DNA of 64,000 bases, from positions 62,001 to 126,000 of the forward strand of contig NKYR01000093.1 in the NCBI GenBank assembly GCA_003184365.1. The letters are read 5' to 3'. The stretch is from Evernia prunastri. Its lineage: Eukaryota > Ascomycota > Lecanoromycetes > Lecanorales > Parmeliaceae. Of this stretch, positions 58,633-64,000 are shown one piece after another (the first letter of the stretch is position 1; each line of letters begins with the position of its first letter). The notes below the pieces were generated by a model. That model had not been told where the DNA came from and ran no database searches. It was given only the letters and a program-made list of their open reading frames with translations. The translations under genes and the position numbers were made by a program.

Positions 58633-61600
58633 ATGAGCCACCAAAATGGTGACTTTCTCGCTGCAAATCTATCCCAACCTTTCGGAACGCTCATTGACTC
58701 CATAATACCAGTGGAAGAGAATTCGTTCCCATGTATCGCCAAAGGACGAACTCCCGGAGTTTTTAGCCACATCCGCCGCCTATTCTCGTCGTCCTCTCGG
58801 GAGTACACCGTCTATCCCACGAAGAGGTAGAACCTTTGCTGCAAACGATGCACAAAGACCTGAGACGGTCACGCGAGGTCCCAGTCCATTCTCGGCCTAC
58901 CACTTGGACGATTCTGGATCGGAGCAAAGCGCAACTGATGAGCTTGGGTTACACGTCGTGTACCAACCGTCTTCACCAGTGCCGCTAGACATCATTTTCG
59001 TTCATGGTCTCGGAGGTGCTAGTCATAGGACATGGTCAAAAAATCAAGATCATAGCCTCTTTTGGCCTCAGCAATGGCTACCGCACGAGCCTGACATCTG
59101 TTCGGCAAGAATACTTACGTTCGGATACAATGCCAGATTCCGCTCAGGCGGGCCGCAAAATATGAATATAGCAGATTTCGCAAAGGATTTGTTGTTTGAA
59201 ATGAAATTTGGAAAGGGTGTCAATATGGAAGAGCTTGGGATTGGAAGGGTCCGCGCGCAACCTCCTCCCCATGATTGACTCTGCTGAGATCGCCAGGTCC
59301 CAATCATATTCATTGTCCATTCCATGGGGGGCTTAGTCGTCAAAAAGGTACGTACTGCCAAAAATGGTACGACGAAGACTGATTTGTCAGGCCTATCTCC
59401 TGGGACGAAATGATGAGAACTATCAGAACATTGTTGAATCGATATCTGCAATAATGTTTCTCGCTACACCTCATCGGGGCACAAACCTAGCGGAATTGCT
59501 CAATAGGATGCTGTTCGTCTCCTTTCAATCCCCAAAAGAATTCATCGTCGACTTGAGCAGGAGCTCTGCAGCGCTTGAAGAAATCAATGAGCAATTTCGC
59601 CATGTCGCGCCAAAGATCTCCATCTTCTCCTTTTACGAAACGTTATCTACACAGGTGGGACCCAAAAAAGTGGTCCGTCGCAGGCATCGGTCTTTGAAGT
59701 AACCTCGGCATCAATGCTGACATGCTGGTAGATGGTACTTGAGAAGGAATCATCCATACTTGGGTATCCTGGAGAGGTCTCTAAATCGCTCAACGCCGAT
59801 CACCATGATGTTTGCAAATACACGGGTCGAGAAGACTCGAACTACGTGACTGTAAGAAATGCGCTAGAAACTTTGGTGAGAAGCGTACGATTAAAAGGTA
59901 TGCTGAAGCGCTTTCAGCGTGAGAAATTTCGGCTAGTCCGTACTGACACCTATTACCAATGCCAGGTATCGCCGAAAGGGAAACCCAATCCTCAAACGAA
60001 AACGAACTGGTTGAGAAGCTCTTCATGAATGATCAAGGTCCAGAGGACGACTTCGCCCTACTGCGACAACGCTGGATGCCGGGCACTTGCGAGTGGATCT
60101 TATCAGAGCCCTCTTTCAAGCTATGGCTCGAAAATGCCTCGGGCTCTCGTGTAGCATGGTTGAATGCACCTCCCGCTAGCGGTAAATCTATACTTTCCAC
60201 ATACATCGTAAACCACGTGCGCCAGTTGGGCCATTACTGTCAGTGTTTCTTGATCAACTTTGGAGATTCCACCAAACGTTCTCCGGCAGCTCTTCTAAGA
60301 TCCCTTGGACTTCAAATGACGCAGACTATACCTGCATTCAAACAAGAAATGGCCAAGTTCTCGCGTGAGGGAGTAACACTTGAGAAGAAGGATGCTCGTT
60401 TCACCTGGCACAAAGTTTTCAGTTCGGTCCTTTCCCAGATGATCTTGCCTACTCCGTTATACTGGATCATAGATGCACTGGACGAGTTGGATTCACCAAA
60501 AATATTAGTGGAATTGTTCCAAAGTCTCTCCACGTTCCGTACGCCTGTCAAAGTCCTTATCACCAGCCGGAAAACCGAGTCGTTGTCCCTTGCCTTTGAA
60601 AGGTTGTCTGTGTTTGTTCCTGTCGATATGATCCAAAGAGACTACCACGCCAATATTACGTCTGATATTCGAATATACGCCGAAAACGAGTTAAAATTTA
60701 TGCGTGGCACAGAAGACCTAAAGTTACAAGTGACAAACAGCATCCTCCATCGTGCTGAAGGCAATTTCCTGTGGGTACGTCTCGTATTGGAAGAAATCCT
60801 TGGCTGTCACACACAGCAAGCTATTATGCAAACCTTGGATGAGGTCCCTGCCGGAATGAGTGCTTTATATCAACGAATGGAGCTCAATATCGCAAACAAT
60901 TCGAGGGAAGCAGATCGGGTTCTCGCAAAAACGCTCTTGACGTGGATTGTCTGTGCACATCGTCCACTGTCTTTGCAAGAACTTTCTCAGGCACTGACTC
61001 CGGAGTTTCCAGAGTTCCTAGACCTCAGAAGGACGATTCAAGATGTTTGCGGTCAATTTATTGTCATCGACCGCAGCTCGCATGTCGCAATGGTTCACAA
61101 GACCGCGCGGGATTATCTGACTCAAACGCCGAGTCTTTATTTCTTCATTGATGAGAAGAAATCTCATGGAGAGCTTTTCGCTAAGACAGTTTCCTTCCTG
61201 CTTCGTCCTGAGTTACGTTCTAAAGTTGGCCGAAGTCAAGAGGCAGTCCGCTCTACGGAGCCATTCTTACTTTATGCCACAGCATCACTTATGCACCATC
61301 TTCGACAAGCCGCTTCTACTTCAGAAGGCATAATGGATCAGCTGGTCAAGTTCCTCAAAGGACCATCTGTGCTTACCTGGGTCCATTCGCTAGCCTTGTT
61401 CAGTCAGCTGGAAGTTTTGGTATCAAGTGCGCGGGTGTTAAGTTGGTTCAGTGCTCTGAATGGCAAGCTCAATATTGAGAAGAATCCATTACTCCATCGT
61501 CTACAAGACTTGGAGTTGTTTGATTTGTGGGCTACTGATCTTGTGAAGATCGTGGCTAAATTTGGGAGGCATCTGGTAGATGATCCAACGGCAATATACA

Positions 61601-63837
61601 AGATCGTTCCTCCACTATGCCCACGAAATTCGATCATGTTTCGCCAATTCGGAAGAAATGAGAGCTCCACCCTTTCAATATCTGGTATCTCGCATGCAGC
61701 ATGGAATGATTGTCTGGCCAGGGTATCTTTACATAATGGTGCCAAGGCCTGGAAGATTACCTGCGCCGGGCGTCATATCGCGGTCCTAAGCTCTACTGGA
61801 TCAATAGTACTGTGGGATTCGATCAGCTTTGAGGAGACCTGTACTTTACGTCATGCAGAGCTCGTCACGGCAATGTGTTTCAATAGCACGTGCGACAGAC
61901 TGGTCTCGTACGGCTTTAGGACAACTAAGATTTGGGCAGTTCCTTCTGGTCAACTTGTTGCCGAGGTGGCTAACCCGGCTGATAGCAAAGCGCTCGCGAT
62001 AACATTTGCGTGGAATGATACAAGGGTCTTGGTTGCGTCGGATGACAAGGTCTTGCGACATCTCTATATCAACGCTGTTGGTGTAGGTTGGCACAACCAG
62101 GAACCTGACCTGTTGAGTGAAAACTCGCCTGTGGAAGGGGGGTTCATCACTTCACCCTCCTTCATGGCTTTCAATGCAGACGCTACGCAAATCGCTGTGG
62201 CATATAGAGGTTATCCCTTGTCGATTTGGGCTACATATGAACGCCGGTTAATTGGCAGATGTAAGCGCGATGTCAAGCACGCAGCTAATCATGCTCGTCC
62301 GTCAGTCAGCTGGATGGCTGTTGATCGTATTGCATGGAGTCCTGTCGCAGACCAACTTGTAGGCGTTTACAAAGATGGTTGTGTCTTCAAATGGAGTCCA
62401 AGCCGTGACGAATACCAAGAGGCGCCCACGATAGCGGATGAGATTGAAGTCAGCCCTGACGGCAAACTTTTTTTAACAAGCGACAGTAATGGTACAGTCA
62501 AAATCTGGAATTTCGCCTACTTCGCCGTCATCTATCAACTCTCCTCCGAAAATCTTGTCATTGACTTGGCGTTCAGTCCTGACTGCAATCGATTTTACGA
62601 TCTCCGGGGTTCTTCCGTCAATGCCTGGGAGCCCAACTGCCTTCATCGCTTTGCTGATAGTGGAGAGGCTGTTAGTGATACAGCAAGTGATTATCAAATG
62701 TCCACAACCATCTCTCACGTTTCGGAAGCCTGGGTTGTGTCGATCGATCCCATCAGCGCGCTCGCCGCGGCCCCAGGCAGCCAGTTGTACTGCCTGAGCC
62801 ACGACGATGGCACGGTGGGCCTATTCGATAAGACGAAAGGACACTTGCTGGTATTTTCAGAGTCCACCGGTTTCCTTACAACTGAACACCTGACTTGGAG
62901 TGAAGATGGAAGCCATGTTGCGGCAGCTGATCTTGGTGGAAACATCACAGTGAAACGTCTGAATGCTCAAACTGTTCATACTGGAAGGACAGGATTCGAG
63001 TTGCAGTCCTTACTTGCCGCTAAATCCAAACCCACGGTAGGGGGAATCCATCAGATCTTGTTGAGCAGAGATTCCACGAAACTTCTGATAGTCAGCCAAG
63101 GTGCTGGTCAGATCTGGTCAGTTGAGACCGGAAGCGTGGTTGTCTCTGGTGTGCTCGAAAAAGGAGAAACACGCAGATGGATGAACCTACCAGGGCAAAG
63201 AGACCTTCTTCTTGGAGTCGGCCCAAGAGATTTGAGCATAGTTCAATGGGAAGACCTAGCAGTAACAGCTTCTCTGATATATCGGGAAGATTGGCTCTGT
63301 TCTGACGGTCGTTCGAGTTTTGATGCCAACGAAATTACAAACATTCCCATTGATCAGCTATCTTTAAATCCAAGCATTGGGTTCAAAGAAGAGGTCTACG
63401 TCAAGAAAGCTATGCTCACGCAAGATGGCAAATACCTTCTCGTTGAGATACGTAAACTTGTCGCTCAAGGGAGAAGCACGAAGCGCCTAGTGGCATTCGA
63501 GAATTCCTTTCTGGCGCGTTCGCTTCACGCAAACTCATCCACTTTAGTTGACTGCCTCGATGTTTCCAACGAGGTGATGACGAGGATAGATGTTCCACTT
63601 GGTATTCTCCCAGGGAATGTGCTTGTCTTCCTGGACAAAGATCTGTGGATGTGTACGCTCAGAATGAACTCTGCAAAGCAAGCCAGCGACTTGAAACGTC
63701 ACTATTTCATGCCACGCGACTGGGCAAGTTCTGAAAGCTTGGAGCAGTGCTGCATGTTGCACGACGGAACCCTCCTTTTCCCGAAGGATGGCGAAGTTGC
63801 TGTCATTACCGGTAATGTAGGAGCGGCGAGCTGGTGA
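58633..63837 (+). CDS. NLR-type protein: lipase-like (SesB-type) / NACHT / WD40
   Basis: Probable start ATG at 58633. Introns at 58827-58884, 59249-59296, 59348-59390, 59673-59731 and 59898-59965 are all in phase. The N-terminal effector is an alpha/beta hydrolase of the DUF676/SesB type: DIIFVHGLGG, the nucleophile elbow VHSMGGLVVKKA, ATPHRGTNLAE, and a late His in NADHHDVCKY. Next comes the NACHT domain with P-loop NAPPASGKSILS, Walker B YWIIDALDELD and KVLITSRKTES, then helical HVAMVHKTARDYL. The C-terminal half forms degenerate WD40 blades (SSTGSIVLWDS, TTKIWAVPSGQLV, DSNGTVKIWNF). The stop is at 63835-63837. In fungi such proteins sense non-self or damage through the repeats and activate the hydrolase. 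It appears intact, about 1,540 aa. Confidence 0.9.
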
Positions 63838-64000
63838 TGACCACAGCATGCCAACTTATGGTGTATGCCACGCTGGTGAGCCGACACCTGGCTTCGACAA
63901 CAGTGTGTTGCATCGAGCAGAGATACACTGCTTACTTGGCGGGATTCCCTGACTTGACGGGGCACACACCCATGGAATTCAGCATTTGAAGCCATGTCTC
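63838..64000. other. 3' flank of the NACHT gene
   Basis: Only 163 bp remain before the window edge; nothing recognisable. Confidence 0.6.

Overview
The window looks like nuclear DNA of a filamentous ascomycete (Pezizomycotina). Genes are split by short GT-AG introns of mostly 45-130 bp, and both strands are used without operon logic. The families are typical of moulds: fungal adenylate cyclase, a Pil1/Lsp1 eisosome protein, a CRH-type GH16 wall enzyme, HET, HeLo, NB-ARC/TPR and NACHT/WD40 genes, and a Fot1/pogo transposon. No rRNA, tRNA or CRISPR array was recognised. I cannot name the species from the sequence.

Layout. 0-7.4 kb: gene-poor DNA with a degenerate ~60-bp tandem repeat, then a very Ser-rich secreted protein with PAN/Apple-like cysteine modules and a 19-residue repeat tract. 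9-20 kb: a metabolic block on the minus strand (family-2 O-methyltransferase, broken NmrA-like reductase, secreted-type amidase with Arp1-like N-terminus, sterol-type glycosyltransferase with a VPS13/ATG2-like tail). 20-29.5 kb: accessory DNA with two identical 691-bp direct repeats around a single N, a frameshifted HET gene, an AT-rich block, and an NB-ARC/TPR relic whose stop codons look like RIP (repeat-induced point mutation) transitions. 29.9-33.7 kb: an eisosome gene whose start codon appears to be split by an intron, and an MFS transporter. 34.8-40.5 kb: a divergent pair made of an active-looking protein kinase with an ankyrin-like region and a HeLo-domain pseudokinase. 41.7-48.8 kb: adenylate cyclase. 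51.2-57.2 kb: a CRH glucanosyltransferase, an intact Fot1-like transposon with ~80-bp inverted repeats and TA target duplication, and a fructosamine-kinase-like gene. 58.6-63.8 kb: a lipase-like/NACHT/WD40 NLR-type gene.

How the genes fit together. Housekeeping genes (adenylate cyclase, eisosome protein, wall enzyme) are interleaved with at least four separate self/non-self or cell-death type loci, two of them decayed. The strongest candidate for a new system is the divergent kinase / HeLo-pseudokinase pair at 34.8-40.5 kb. Its domain logic resembles the animal RIPK-MLKL necroptosis pair, but that is inference from architecture and orientation only.
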